Assembly (NCBI RefSeq): GCF_019578655.1
Contig: NC_063261.1
Span: 5,898,446 to 5,962,445 of the forward strand
Direction of reading: 5' to 3'
Length of the DNA stretch: 64,000 nt
DNA from: Ricinus communis
Lineage: Eukaryota > Streptophyta > Magnoliopsida > Malpighiales > Euphorbiaceae
Both the position numbers and the translations under genes were made by a program. Within the stretch, counting starts at the first letter, position 1; every line of letters starts with the position of its first letter. This document shows positions 43,781-54,190 of the stretch, one piece after another. The notes under the pieces were generated by a model. The model worked only from the letters and a program-made list of their open reading frames with translations, did no database searches and was not told the DNA's origin.

Positions 43781-45256
43781 TGATATGCATTATATTACAC
43801 ATTTTTATATGCCTAACTAATTGTATTTTTATACATATTTATCTTATTTTATGCCAGAATCACTTGTGTTTTGATTCCTTTCATGTTTTAGGTGACCATT
43901 AATGAACATTATAAGTGTTTAAGGGCAATACGTGCGAATACGAACTGGAATTCATTAAAATTGGATGAAGGCTCACATTTCAAGGTTGAGCACGGCTTGG
44001 ACTCTGGCCGTGCTGAACCATTGGCCTTTGATCTTCAAATATGGCCTTTTGGCACAGTTTCTGAGGCCACCACGGTCTCTAGCATGGCCAATGGTGGCTC
44101 AGCACCGGCGAGGGCACGGTCAGGGAGCAAGGGATTGATTTTGGGACTCAGAGGTTGAGCACGGCCTGGACTCGGCCCGTGCTGACCAACAGGGGCTTGA
44201 GCATGGCCGTGCTGAGATAATTATATAGGTTATTTCGATTTATTTTGTAGGGTTCAGCATTTTCTGACCTTAGATCTCACATACGCACGCGCGCCATTTT
44301 TTTCCAAACTTCAATGCTCGACTTTGGGAGACCATTTCACACATTGAAGGATGAATTTCAATGGTTCAAGCATCACATTGAAGATCAAGAGTGGATTTTG
44401 AGGCATTCAAGAGGCAATTCGAGGTTCATTATTTAGATTTGGAGATTTAGGACTGTTCATCTGATTTGAAGAAGGGTGTACATGTGTCCAGTTTTCTTTT
44501 CTGCATTTGTTTGTTATTTTATTTTATTCATTAGCATGAGTAGCTAGAGCTGCTGAACCCATTAGGGTTCCTTTATTTGTTGGATTGCACTTCATGCTTA
44601 TGAGATTTTGATTATCAATTCTTGTATTCTTCTTGCTTTCAGTATTAATAAGATATCACATTATTCATGAGACGTTATGAATTGTGTTCTTTAGATTGCT
44701 TTCTGTAATTGAGAAATTCATTTAGTAATTGGAATTTTGAATAGCAAGAACTGGTTAATAATCACTTAGAGATAAGGGTAATCAACTAGCCGGATTAAGA
44801 ATTAACAACTTTTAATAGTAGTGGATTAATCTTAAAGCTAACCTAAAATCAATCGTTAGGAAGAGATTTCGTCGTTTAGGTTATTAGGCTTAGGAATTCG
44901 GTGTTCTCGAGAGGGAACTCGAATTCAATTTAGAATCCGCTCATGGGTAATCATAATTGGTAATCAATCTAATTTCTAACTTTATTAAAAATCCAACTAG
45001 CTTAGGTCCCCGTTGGGTTTGCTTTCTTTCCTTAATTGTTTCATTAAACCTTTGCAGATTGCTTGCTAATCATTTAGCTTGCACCTAGTCATAGATTAGT
45101 AACTTCTTCACTATTAGTTAAGGTTAGATAACATAAAATGTTGGAGTAGTTCCAAGCTCAACCTTTCCCGAGAATATGATCTTGATACATGCCATTGTGC
45201 TAGTCTGCATCTATAGGTTCACTGCCTTAAATTGTCGCTGCATAAATAGTTCATCA
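43781..45256 (+). repeat. 5' LTR of Athila element 1
   Basis: The 1476-bp LTR runs from TGATATGCAT to TAGTTCATCA. AGCACGGC (43989-43996) pairs with GCCGTGCT (44007-44014); further CACGG/CCGTG pairs lie to 44212; TATATAG is at 44222-44228. It is closely similar to 55958-57409. Confidence 0.92.
43989..44228 (+). promoter_or_regulatory. LTR promoter: hairpin cluster plus TATA
   Basis: At least three inverted pairs of the CACGG type, one GGCCACC/GGTGGC pair, then TATATAGG about 10 bases after the last CCGTGCT. Confidence 0.65.
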
Positions 45257-45261
45257 AGTTT

Positions 45262-45280
45262 TCGGCGCCGTTGCTGGGGA
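45262..45280 (+). other. Primer binding site, tRNA-Asp type
   Basis: TCGGCGCCGTTGCTGGGGA, 5 bases after the LTR end; the Athila-type site with small changes. Confidence 0.85.
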
Positions 45281-45411
45281 ACTCTTTGTGTGAAATAGAG
45301 TGAATTTATGTTTGTGCTACTCTAGCCATTTTTGTTTTCTGTCTTTTGATTCTTTATCCTTTTATTCATTTATGTGTTCTTTGGTTGCTCCTTTTTAATT
45401 TCAGGTAGTTT

Positions 45412-47010
45412 ATGACTAGGAGCTCTAATCCTACTCCTGTAGACCCTCTTGTTAAACTAGAGGGTTCCCTTCGTCTTTTGAGCAAGCGTATGCAAGAAGA
45501 ATAGGAGGCGCGGATAAAGATTGAAGCCCCTATGAATAAACCAGCAGAGATGGGAGACAACAATAACAACAACCAGGCTGTGGATGAAAACAGGACAATG
45601 TACGAGTTTGCTAAACCTTCTCTTGCGGAAACATAGACGAGTATAGTGCGACCACCTGTGGCAGCCAATAACTTTGAGATAAAGCCGAACGTGATACAAA
45701 TGGTCCAGAATAGTGTGAAATTTGGGGGACTGCTGAGCAAGGAGTCAAATGCTCACATAGCTAAATTCTTGGAGATCTGTGATACCTTCAAGATAAATGG
45801 AACGACTGATGATGCCATTCGGTGGAGGCTATTTCCATTTTCTTTAAGGGACCAAGCAAAGAGATGGTTGCAATCACTCTCAACCAACACTATTACGACA
45901 TGGAGTTCTTTAGCTGAGAAGTTCTTATATAAGTACTCTCTTCCGGTTAAAACTACTAAATTGAGAAATGACATATCTTCTTTTGTGCAGTTCAAAGACG
46001 AGAGTATATATGATGCTTGGGAGAGGTACAAGGACTTGCTTCGATGTTGCCCGTACCACGGATTACTAGTATGGATGCAGGTTCAGACTTTCTATAGCGC
46101 TTTGAACCTTGCTACTAGGCAGATGGTAGATGCTGCAGTAGGTGGGGCCTTGAACAGTAAGACGCTAGAGCAGGTGCAAAATCTGATAGAGGAGATGGCC
46201 ATGAACAACTACCACTGGCAATCCTCTAGGAGTCGGTCAGTTAAGCAGGGAGTGGTCAACCAGTTAAATTCTACAGCAGCCTTGGCAGCTCAAGTGGAGC
46301 TCTTGGCTAAGAAAATAGACCAACTCTAGATGTCGGTTCATACAGCACAAACTGTAATGCGAGGTATGTTTGCTTCACCTTCCACTTCTTATCCTTCTCC
46401 ATCCTCTATTGTTTCTACTGACCTTGAACATGTAGACTATATGAGTAATGCACCTAGACAGTAGAATAATCCCTACAATAACACATACAACCTAGGTTGG
46501 CACAATCATCCCAACTTCAGTTGGAGGAATAATAACGCTCAGGGACACCAGGTTTTAAGAGATTGCATCAGCAATAGCCCTAGCAGTAGGCTAGTCCATC
46601 CCAACTACCTCTACCTCATGAGTAGAAGCCTAATGTCGAGGAGTTGGTGATGAAATTTGTGTCCTCTACTGACAATAGGTTCTAGTAGACGGAGAGTGCA
46701 CTTAGGAATCAGCAGGCCTCCATTCAGAATTTGAAGAACCAGATAGGCCAGATTTCTAAGATGTTGGCTGAGAGAGCATTACAGAGTCTAACCCGAGGGA
46801 GCACTACAAGGCTATCACGTTATGATCAGATAAGCAATTATCTAGTTCTCTACCTATAGCTGATGATGATGATGTTGTTGTGCAGGATGAGCCTGACATG
46901 AAAGAGCCAGATCTTGAGAAGATAGAGCCTGTGAGAGTTGAGGATAAAAAGAAGAGTCCTGTGAGAGAGTACCAGCCACCTATCCCATACCCTGCTCGAC
47001 TGAAGCAGGA
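45412..47010 (+). pseudogene. gag: Athila Gag (element 1)
   Basis: ATG at 45412 ('MTRSSNPTPVDPLVKLEGS') follows TTTCAG|GTAGTTT, a possible splice acceptor. Two stops precede the long open part 45646-46329, which holds 'ANNFEIKPNVIQMVQNSV', 'FPFSLRDQAKRWLQSL', 'YDAWERYKDLLRCCPYHG' and 'LIEEMAMNNYHWQS', the Athila capsid signature. After the stop at 46327, 'NTYNLGWHNHPNFSWRNN' and 'RNQQASIQNLKNQIGQISK' continue in broken frames, parallel to the Gag C-terminus kept in the non-autonomous copies. No CCHC knuckle is certain. Confidence 0.88.
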
Positions 47011-47219
47011 AAAGATTGACCATTAGTTTGGTAAGTTTTTAAACCTTTTTAAACAACTACACATTAACCTTTCTTTGTTTGAGGCTATTTCGCAGATGCC
47101 GAAGTATGCAAAATTCTTGAAGGAGATATTGAGCAACAAGAGGAAGCTGGAGGACTTGGGATTGGTGACCCTGAATGAGGAGTGCTCCGCCATTCTGTAA
47201 AACAAGCTACCTGTTAAGA

Positions 47220-47884
47220 GGCACGATCCAGGGAGTTTCATTGTACCCTGTATGATTGGTGAATTACCTATTAGTGGTGCTTTAGCTGACTTAGGAGCTA
47301 GTATTAACTTGATGCCCACTAGCTTGTTTGATAGACTTGGTTTGAGTGAGCCTAAATCCACTAGGATGAGCATTCAGCTAGCATATAGGACTATTAAGAT
47401 TCCTAGGAGTATAGTTGTGGATGTACTTGTTAAGGTAGACAAGTTCATATTTCCTATTGATTTCATTATCATGGATATGGAGGGTGAGAGTACTGTGCCA
47501 CTGGTCTTAGGTAGACCTTTCCTTGCTATATCTAGGGCTGTTATAGATATTTGTAATGGGAAGCTCCAACTTAGGGTAGATGATGAAACTATCACCTTTG
47601 ACTTAGTGACTTCCATGAGACAATCTTTAGACTATGATGATATTGTATATTTTATAGATGTCTTGGATGATGTTGTTGAGTCTCATATGCAGGAGATTTT
47701 GCTTGATGATGCTTTACAGGTTACATTGCAGGGAGATAAGAAGGAGTTGTCTAACGAGCAAATGCTGGAGCAACTCACTTGTTTGCTGGCTAGTGAGCCC
47801 AGCCGTTCTACTGACCCATTTATTTCTCTTGACAGCTTAGATGTGCAGAAGGTGAAACCTTCTATTGAGGAATCCCAGTCCTAG
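47220..47884 (+). pseudogene. Athila protease (element 1)
   Basis: The frame 47252-47884 reads 'ISGALADLGASINLMPTSLF', the Athila form of the retropepsin loop with catalytic Asp at codon 47288-47290, and 'VPLVLGRPFLAISRAVID'. The linker 'KKELSNEQMLEQLTCLLASE' follows. It would process Gag-Pol. It is open for 210 residues, but frames on both sides are interrupted. Confidence 0.85.
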
Positions 47885-47886
47885 AG

Positions 47887-48929
47887 TTGAAGGAATTACC
47901 TAAGCACCTGAGTTATGCCTACTTGGATAAGGCAAAGAGGCTATTAGTTATTATTGCAGCAAACTTGACTCCTGAGGAGAGGGAGATGACTTTATCCTCT
48001 CTCAAGAAGTATCCTATGGCCTTTGCATATAAGGTTGCTGACATTCTTGGAATCAACCCCAGTTTTTGTTCGTACAAGATCTTGATGGAGGATAGTTTCA
48101 GGCCAGTTGTGCAGCCATAGAGACGACTTAACCCGAACATGAAGGAGGTGGTGAAAAAGGAGGTAATTAAACTTTGAGATTCAGGTTTGATTTATCCCAT
48201 ATCTGATAGCTTTTGAGTGAGTCCTGTGCAAGCTGTGCCAAAGAAAGGAGGGATGATTGTGATAAAATATGAGAATGATGAGTTGATACTAACTAGGATG
48301 GTAACCGATTTTTGGGTTTGCATCGATTATAGGAGGCTCAATTATACAACTCAGAAGGACCAATTTCCCCTTCCATTCATTGATCAGATGCTTGAGCGTC
48401 TAACGGGCCATATGTTTTACTGTTTTCTTGATGGCTTTTCAAGTTATTTTCATATACTAATTGCACCTGAGGACTAGGAGAAGACAACCTTTACTTGCCC
48501 CTATGGGACATTTGCATATAGAAAGATGCCATTTGGTTTATGCAATGCACCTGCTACTTTTCAAAAATGTATGATGGTGATCTTCCACGATATGATGAGG
48601 AGTCTATGGAGGTTTTCGTGGATGACTTCTCAGTGTTTGATAACTCTTTCTCACATTGTTTGTCTAATTTAAAGCATATGCTTGCACGTTTTGTTGAGAC
48701 AAACTTGGTTCTTAATTGGAAAAAATGTCATTTTATACTGAGAGAGGGTATTGTGTTGGGGCATAAGATTTCACATGCGAGAATGGAGGTAGACAGAGCT
48801 AAGGTAGAGACTATATCAAAGTTGCCACCTCCTAGTTTTGTTAAGACTGTTATGAGCTTTCTTGGGCATGCTGGCTTTTATAGGAGATTCATTAGGGATT
48901 TCTCTAAGATAGCTAGGCCTCTTACTTAA
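47887..48929 (+). pseudogene. Athila reverse transcriptase (element 1)
   Basis: Landmarks are 'RRLNPNMKEVVKKEVIKL' (48120 onward), 'WVCIDYRRLNYTTQKDQFP', 'YCFLDGFSSYFHI', 'FGLCNAPATFQ' and 'VFVDDFSVFDNSFSHC', the Athila version of YxDD with V-D-D. The connection 'VMSFLGHAGFYRRFIRDFS' follows. Stops near 48118, 48176 and 48476 and a frameshift near 48590 disable it. Confidence 0.88.
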
Positions 48930-49550
48930 TTGCTTATTAAGGATGTTTCTTTTGTGTTTGATGCTGATTGCCTACAGGCTTTTGAGTTATTGAAAAAGCT
49001 ACTAACCACAGCTCCTATCATGGTTTCACATGATTGGGGGCTGCCCTTTGAACTTATGTGCGATGCTAGTGATTTTACAGTTGGAGTTATTCTTGGATAG
49101 CAGGTTGAGAAGAAGTTACAGCCTATCTATTATGCTAGCAAGACATTGACGGATGCCCAAGAGCATTATACCACCACTGAGAAGGAGTTGTTAGCTGTGG
49201 TTTATGCCTTTGAAAAGTTCAGCTCATACCTTGTGCTATCAAAGACCATTGTCTATACGGACCATTCGGCATTGAGGTACTTGTTCAGAAAGCATGATGC
49301 TAAACCGAGACTGATTAGATGGATTTTACTCTTGCAGGAGTTTGATATAGAGATTAAGGATAAAAAGGGAACTGAAAACTTGGCAGTGGATCACTTATCA
49401 AGGTTGGAGAACCCGAGTTTGGCGGCACTTGATGAGAGAGCCATTGATGATAGTTTCCCTGATGAATATATGTATTCATTGCATGTATACATCGATTCTC
49501 CTTGGTTTTCTGATTATGCAAATTATTTGGTTGCAAGGATCCTACCATAG
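48930..49550 (+). pseudogene. Athila RNase H (element 1)
   Basis: 'LMCDASDFTVGVILG' (with a stop after it), '[19 protein letters not shown]', '[14 protein letters not shown]' and '[10 protein letters not shown]' give the catalytic Asp, Glu, Asp and Asp in order. The frame then continues to '[12 protein letters not shown]' and stops at 49548. Confidence 0.85.
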
Positions 49551-49825
49551 GGTATGACATATCAGCAAAAGAAGAAATTCTTTGCTAACTTGAAATACTA
49601 CATTTAGGAAGACCCCTTTTTGTTTTGTGTTTGTGCAAATAAAGTGATTCGGCAATGTGTATATGGGGAGGAAACTCTCAAAATCCTTAAGCATTGCAAT
49701 GATGGACCAACCGGAAGCCATTAGGCTGCTAATCATACTGCTAGGAAGGTGCTAGATGCAGGATTCTACTGGCCTACAATCTTTCAAGATGCAAAAGCCT
49801 TTATCTAGGTTTGTGATGCATGTCA
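49551..49825 (+). pseudogene. Athila integrase, zinc-binding part (element 1)
   Basis: 'TYQQKKKFFANLKYYI', 'RQCVYGEETLKILKHC', 'ANHTARKVLDAGFYWP' and 'VCDACQQ' form the HHCC region. Stops are present at three places. It is cut at 49826 by a solo LTR just behind the CDAC pair; the core continues at 51285. Confidence 0.85.
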
Positions 49826-49830
49826 GCAGT
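49826..49830. repeat. Target site duplication GCAGT (left)
   Basis: GCAGT recurs at 51285-51289. Removing the LTR and one copy gives the wording of element 2 at 61947-61970 apart from substitutions. Confidence 0.97.
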
Positions 49831-51284
49831 TGATGGTTGCTATCTATGCAGCTACAATCTAAGGCAGTGTACCTATCGATGCAGTCTAGCACTAATGGCG
49901 AGTGTCAAGGTCGTATTCCTCGGGAAAGTGAAAGCCTAGAGTTACTCCTTTATTCTATATTATATTAGCCTAAAATGAATGATGAATAATTCCTAAATTA
50001 ACTAATAGCTACTCTAATTGTTATCTAACTACGGCTACTAGGGAAGGATTAATTCAAGTTAAGGAATAACCCCTTGGGAATTCTTGTCTCTAGGGAATGG
50101 AAACTAAAGATGGAATTGATTGATTAAATTCAATTTCTGTGGAAAAATCTCTACGCAATTAACGCATTTCTCAAGGACATTAACATCTTAACTTAGATTA
50201 ATTAGGTTGAAATCTGTTCCTAACTCTAATTATCCAAATTAGCATTATGTACCATTTAACACTATTGAGAGATGTTAATTCTCAATTCGGTAGAACAAAC
50301 ACCCTATCTCTAGGCGAATTTAATTCTAGGTTGCAAAGGACAATCCAAACCTAAACGTCTTTCTTAAGAACATTCAAATTCCAATAATCATTCAACAAGA
50401 TATGAAGAACAAATCAATAAGTACTTCCATTGCAAACTAATATTAAAAATCAATACATTCGATTCAAAAGTTAAGTACAAAAATCCCTAGATAAAGAACC
50501 CCAATGGGTTAACAAGTTTAGCTAATCATGTTCATTATCAAAACCCACAAGAATTCAATAACAACAATGAGTAAAGGTAGAGAAACCTGAATATACCCTT
50601 GGATGAGAGTAAACAGCTCCAATTCCTCTTACCCAATCTTGAGTCGATTCTTGTTCCTCTTGCTCGAATTGACACCAATCAACGAACCTCGCCCAATCTC
50701 AATCTTTGAAGGGAATCCAATTGAAACCTTGGTCCAAGTCTCCTTTTTCCTTAGTTCTAGCTCAGAAAACCCTTAGAGAGAGAGAGAGAAATGAGTTTGG
50801 GACGTCCTAAGCCTAGTTGCCCCTTTTCCCCTTTTCTTTCTTTTAAATTAATTTGTCCAACTGCTGTGAACATGGTCGTGTTGATGCCCGTGTTGGGAAC
50901 ACGGCCTGGGGTTGATGGGCGTGTTAGGAACATGGCCCTGTGCTGATGAACGTGTTACTCTCTGTGATCGTGCTCCTTAATGCTTCTTTTTTCTTTGATG
51001 TCAAATGCACCAACACGGCCCGTTTTGGTGCCCGTGCTGGGAACACGGCCAGTGTTAAAACCAACACGGCCGTGTTCATCTTCCTCATATGCAAACTTAC
51101 CTTGTTTCGACAACTTTGACATCCAATTCTGCTCCAAATCTTCCCTTTATCACTCTTTGGCTTCTTTTGGACCTAATACACACAAACAGATGCATAGGGT
51201 GAGTGTTGGGACCAATTCACATCCAAATGTACATAAAATCATACTTAAAAACCCCATTTAGATGTGTGTATTTTACGCACATCA
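49831..51284 (-). mobile_element. Solo LTR inserted into Athila integrase
   Basis: This 1454-bp minus-strand LTR (TGATGTGCGT...AACCATCA) has no internal region and has perfect GCAGT target duplications, so it arose by recombination between two LTRs after insertion. U3 carries AACACGGCCGTGTT (51063-51076) and related pairs from about 50870. Its U5 matches the LTR remnant at 1-597 better than it matches 41609-43050. Confidence 0.95.
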
Positions 51285-51289
51285 GCAGT
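51285..51289. repeat. Target site duplication GCAGT (right)
   Basis: It is an exact copy of 49826-49830. Confidence 0.97.
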
Positions 51290-52134
51290 CAGGTAACATC
51301 TCTTCCTGTGATGAGATGCCCCAGACTAGTATACAAGTTGTTGAGATTTTTGATGTTTGGGGCATCGACTTCATGGGACCCTTTCCTTCTTTTCATGGAA
51401 ATAAGTACATACTTGTGGCTGTTGAGTGCTTTTCTAAGTGGCCAAAGGCGCAAGCTTTTCCCACTAATGATGCTAGGTTCCTTAAGAGATTATTTGCTAG
51501 GTTTGGTACACCTAAAGCATTGATTAGTGATAGAAGGATCCATTTTTATAATACCCAACTAGAGAAAGTACTTAAACGCTATGGGGTCACACACTGGTTC
51601 TCTTCACCCTATCACCCACAAACTAGTGGGCAAGTGGAGGTAACTAATAGGGGTTTGAAACGCATTCTAGAGAGAACGGCAGAGACTAGTAGAAAGGATT
51701 GGGTTGCCAAGTTAGATGATGGATTGTGGGCTTTTAGAACAGCCTATAGAACTTCTATTGGTTTTACACCATATAGGCTAGTTTACGGTAAGACATGTCA
51801 TTTGCTTGTTGAATTGGAACATAGAGCCCTTTGGGCTTTGAAATCATGCAACTTTAGTGTTGATTCTGCATGTAAAGAAAGACAATGGCAATTGAATGAG
51901 TTTGAGGAGTGGCGTCAGCAAGCTTATGACAACTCCCTAATTTACAAGGCTAGGATGAAGAAGTGGCATGATCAACGACTGAAAGGCTTGAAACAGTTCA
52001 AAGTTGGAGACAGGGTTCTTTTATATAACTCACGTCTTCGTTTGTTTCCAAGTAAGCTGAAGAGCCGATGGTCAGGACAGTTCGTAGTCAAGCATGTCTT
52101 TCCATATGGCACAGTGGAGCTACATCACCCTTAA
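51290..52134 (+). pseudogene. Athila integrase core and C-terminus (element 1)
   Basis: The 290-residue frame has '[19 protein letters not shown]' (first Asp), '[16 protein letters not shown]' (second Asp; 'RGTHF' expected), '[17 protein letters not shown]' (Glu), '[17 protein letters not shown]' and the C-terminal '[18 protein letters not shown]' with '[20 protein letters not shown]'. Four codons are missing after 'TNDAR' compared with element 2, an in-frame loss between two GCTAGG copies. A stop at 52132 ends it; readable traces go on to 'KTTKKKRFWEA' near 52290. Confidence 0.88.
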
Positions 52135-52519
52135 AAGGGAGACTTCAAGGTTAATGGGCATAGGATGAAGCATTATCATGAGAACTCGTTAGAAGTTGAG
52201 GAGCGAGTGAACATGCTTTTCTAGCAAGAGTAGTCCGATGTTGAGTCCAGCTAAAAGACAACCAAAAAGAAGCGCTTTTGGGAGGCATTCCCATATTTAG
52301 CTTTACATTATTTTATTAGTTGCTTGCACGTTTGGTTGTAGTTGGAGCACTTGCTTAATTAATGAACTTAATTGCTTAAGTTAAAGTTTTTTAATAACTT
52401 AAGTTGGATTTTTGGTTATTGGAGAACATTAGCTTCATTGTTTGACACATTTTTACTTGACTTATAGCCTGAATGTGTATGCATGTGTGTTGAATGTAGG
52501 CAGGACATTGAACGGTTTG
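52135..52519 (+). other. Spacer after pol
   Basis: Traces of the pol C-terminus to about 52300, then AT-rich non-coding DNA. 'TTGAATGTAGGCAGG' near 52490 begins the promoter module. Confidence 0.45.
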
Positions 52520-52788
52520 AGATGTCGAACTCGAAGGTTCAGCACGGCCATGGACAAAGCCGTGTTGAAGAAGGACAAGGAAAGGCTTGGAAATGGGTTG
52601 TTCACCACAGCTTTCGAGGGCATCACGAGTTGCAACACCAGGCCATGTGATCAGCACGCCGGAGTACAACCCGTGCTAAAAATACACGTAAAACTCTCTT
52701 TAAGGTTCAGCACAGACTGAGTCAAGGCCGTGCTGACCAGCACGGCCGTGCTCACCTCGGTGCTCACCCCCGTGACTACATATATGTG
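52520..52788 (+). promoter_or_regulatory. Internal promoter: LTR-like palindromes plus TATA
   Basis: CACGGC/GCCGTG pairs occur at about 52543-52566. AGCACAG...CCGTGCT lies at 52710-52734 and AGCACGGCCGTGCT (52739-52752) is a perfect palindrome. CATATATG (52779-52786) is the likely TATA box. Bases 52717-52739 are identical to 8779-8801 of an LTR promoter, so this is a copy of the LTR module placed between pol and the 3' ORF. Confidence 0.6.
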
Positions 52789-52881
52789 TCATTTTCAACC
52801 TTTTGAAAGTTTTCATTCAGTAAATTCTAAGGTGTTCTTCTTCCTTTTCTCACATTTTCTTATCTTTCACGACCAACTCAA

Positions 52882-53540
52882 GTAAGTTTTTCACCTTTTG
52901 CCATTTAATTTGGTTAAGTTTGAGTTCTTTATGCATTTTTAATCTAGGACATTATGATGATGATCAAGTATTTTTAATTCTTTTTCCCCTTCTCCATTTA
53001 TTTTATATTCTGGTCTGCGTCAATTCTTAATAAAACCAAAGTGTTGTTCAATTATTCTTTGCATCATTTCCTTTTATTTTTTAGTGTTTTGTTCGTTATT
53101 CATTGCTTTTCTTGGTTTAATTTTTTTTAATTCACACTGCTCGAGTTTAATTTGGATCATAATTGTGTAGCATGCTCGTCAATTGGCTCAGGTTACTTGC
53201 TACATTTGTGTAATTGTGATAATGTACATGCTAAGTGTGGGGTTCGAAATTAATAAAGTTAATTTATGATAGTTTATGTTGATAAATTCATAGCATAAAT
53301 TCTCTTTACTTGGTAATTAATTCATGGCCTATTTTGTATGATCTAGCTATTACTAATTTTTTATTGTGGAGTGGAATGCCATTGGGCATTAGTTTTTCTA
53401 CAGGAATTTGAGGCTTTGGGCATAGTGTTAAGCCTAAAAAATTTCTATTAATCAATTTCTAGCTGTTATGCTGTTGAACTTTTGTTGGAATTTGTTTTGA
53501 CTTGATTACTTGCTCAATTACCAATGATTGATTGTATTAG
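52882..53540 (+). other. Intron-like stretch before the 3' ORF
   Basis: The donor is CTCAA|GTAAGT at 52882, about 100 bases after the TATA box. The acceptor is GATTGTATTAG|GTAATA at 53540. The 659 bases between are T-rich and non-coding, as expected of a plant intron. Confidence 0.5.
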
Positions 53541-54190
53541 GTAATATAAGAGAACGAGAACAAGCCCGTCACCAACAACCATAATGCACCGCTACTAGCA
53601 AGCGCTCGCGTGGCGACGGACCTTCTTCTTCTACTTCACCGTCACCTAGGCGACCACCAGCACCAGCACCAGCACCCCCACCACAACAGCAGCCGGTCCG
53701 ATCAAGAAGAGTAGAAGCTGCACTTCCACCCGCACTTGCTCGACATTGCCTATGGACATTCTAAAATGCTGATCATGAGAGCCGCTTCCAAGTCATGCGA
53801 TGGAAGCAAGTAATGGCCAGGCGATGCATTGATTTTGTATCCTTGGAGAGAGTTGCGTTGGCTCAGGATGTTCGTGCACTATTTGACATATTGCCTTACG
53901 CATGCTTCTTCGACATCATTGAGCCTACCTAATGCGAGCTAACCATTGAGTTTCTAAGCACCTTCTTCCTATAATAATAGATCACAAACTAGCATTAGCC
54001 TGATGCAGTTTACTTTAGACTTGGTGGAAGGGAGTTCTCGATATCAATTCTGCAGTTTGGGATGCATTTGGGTTTATGCACCGAGCATGAGATTAGTGAA
54101 CTAACACGATGTTTACTTTCTTTTGCTTTTTTCTTTTTTCTATATGACGACATCACTCTATCTCAGCCGCTCCATGTCAGCAACAGCTCA
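53541..54190 (+). pseudogene. ATHILA-family protein (element 1)
   Basis: Readable from 'TSKRSRGDGPSSSTSPSPRR' and a Pro/Ala-rich tract through 'RRCIDFVSLERVALAQD', 'ALFDILPYACFFDIIEPT', 'CELTIEFLSTFFL' and 'VYFRLGGREFSISILQFG', the ATHILA ORF-1 pattern ('EPTYRELTLEFLSTF'). In-frame stops lie near 53763, 53930 and 53972. It corresponds to 37554-39078 in the minus-strand element, and like it follows a promoter module and an intron-like stretch. Its function is unknown; the position is that of env in retroviruses, but no membrane segment is seen. Confidence 0.7.

Noticed and set aside
52442..52720. Plus-strand 92-codon ORF after Athila 1 pol
   Set aside because: It runs through the palindrome cluster of the internal promoter and has no motif.
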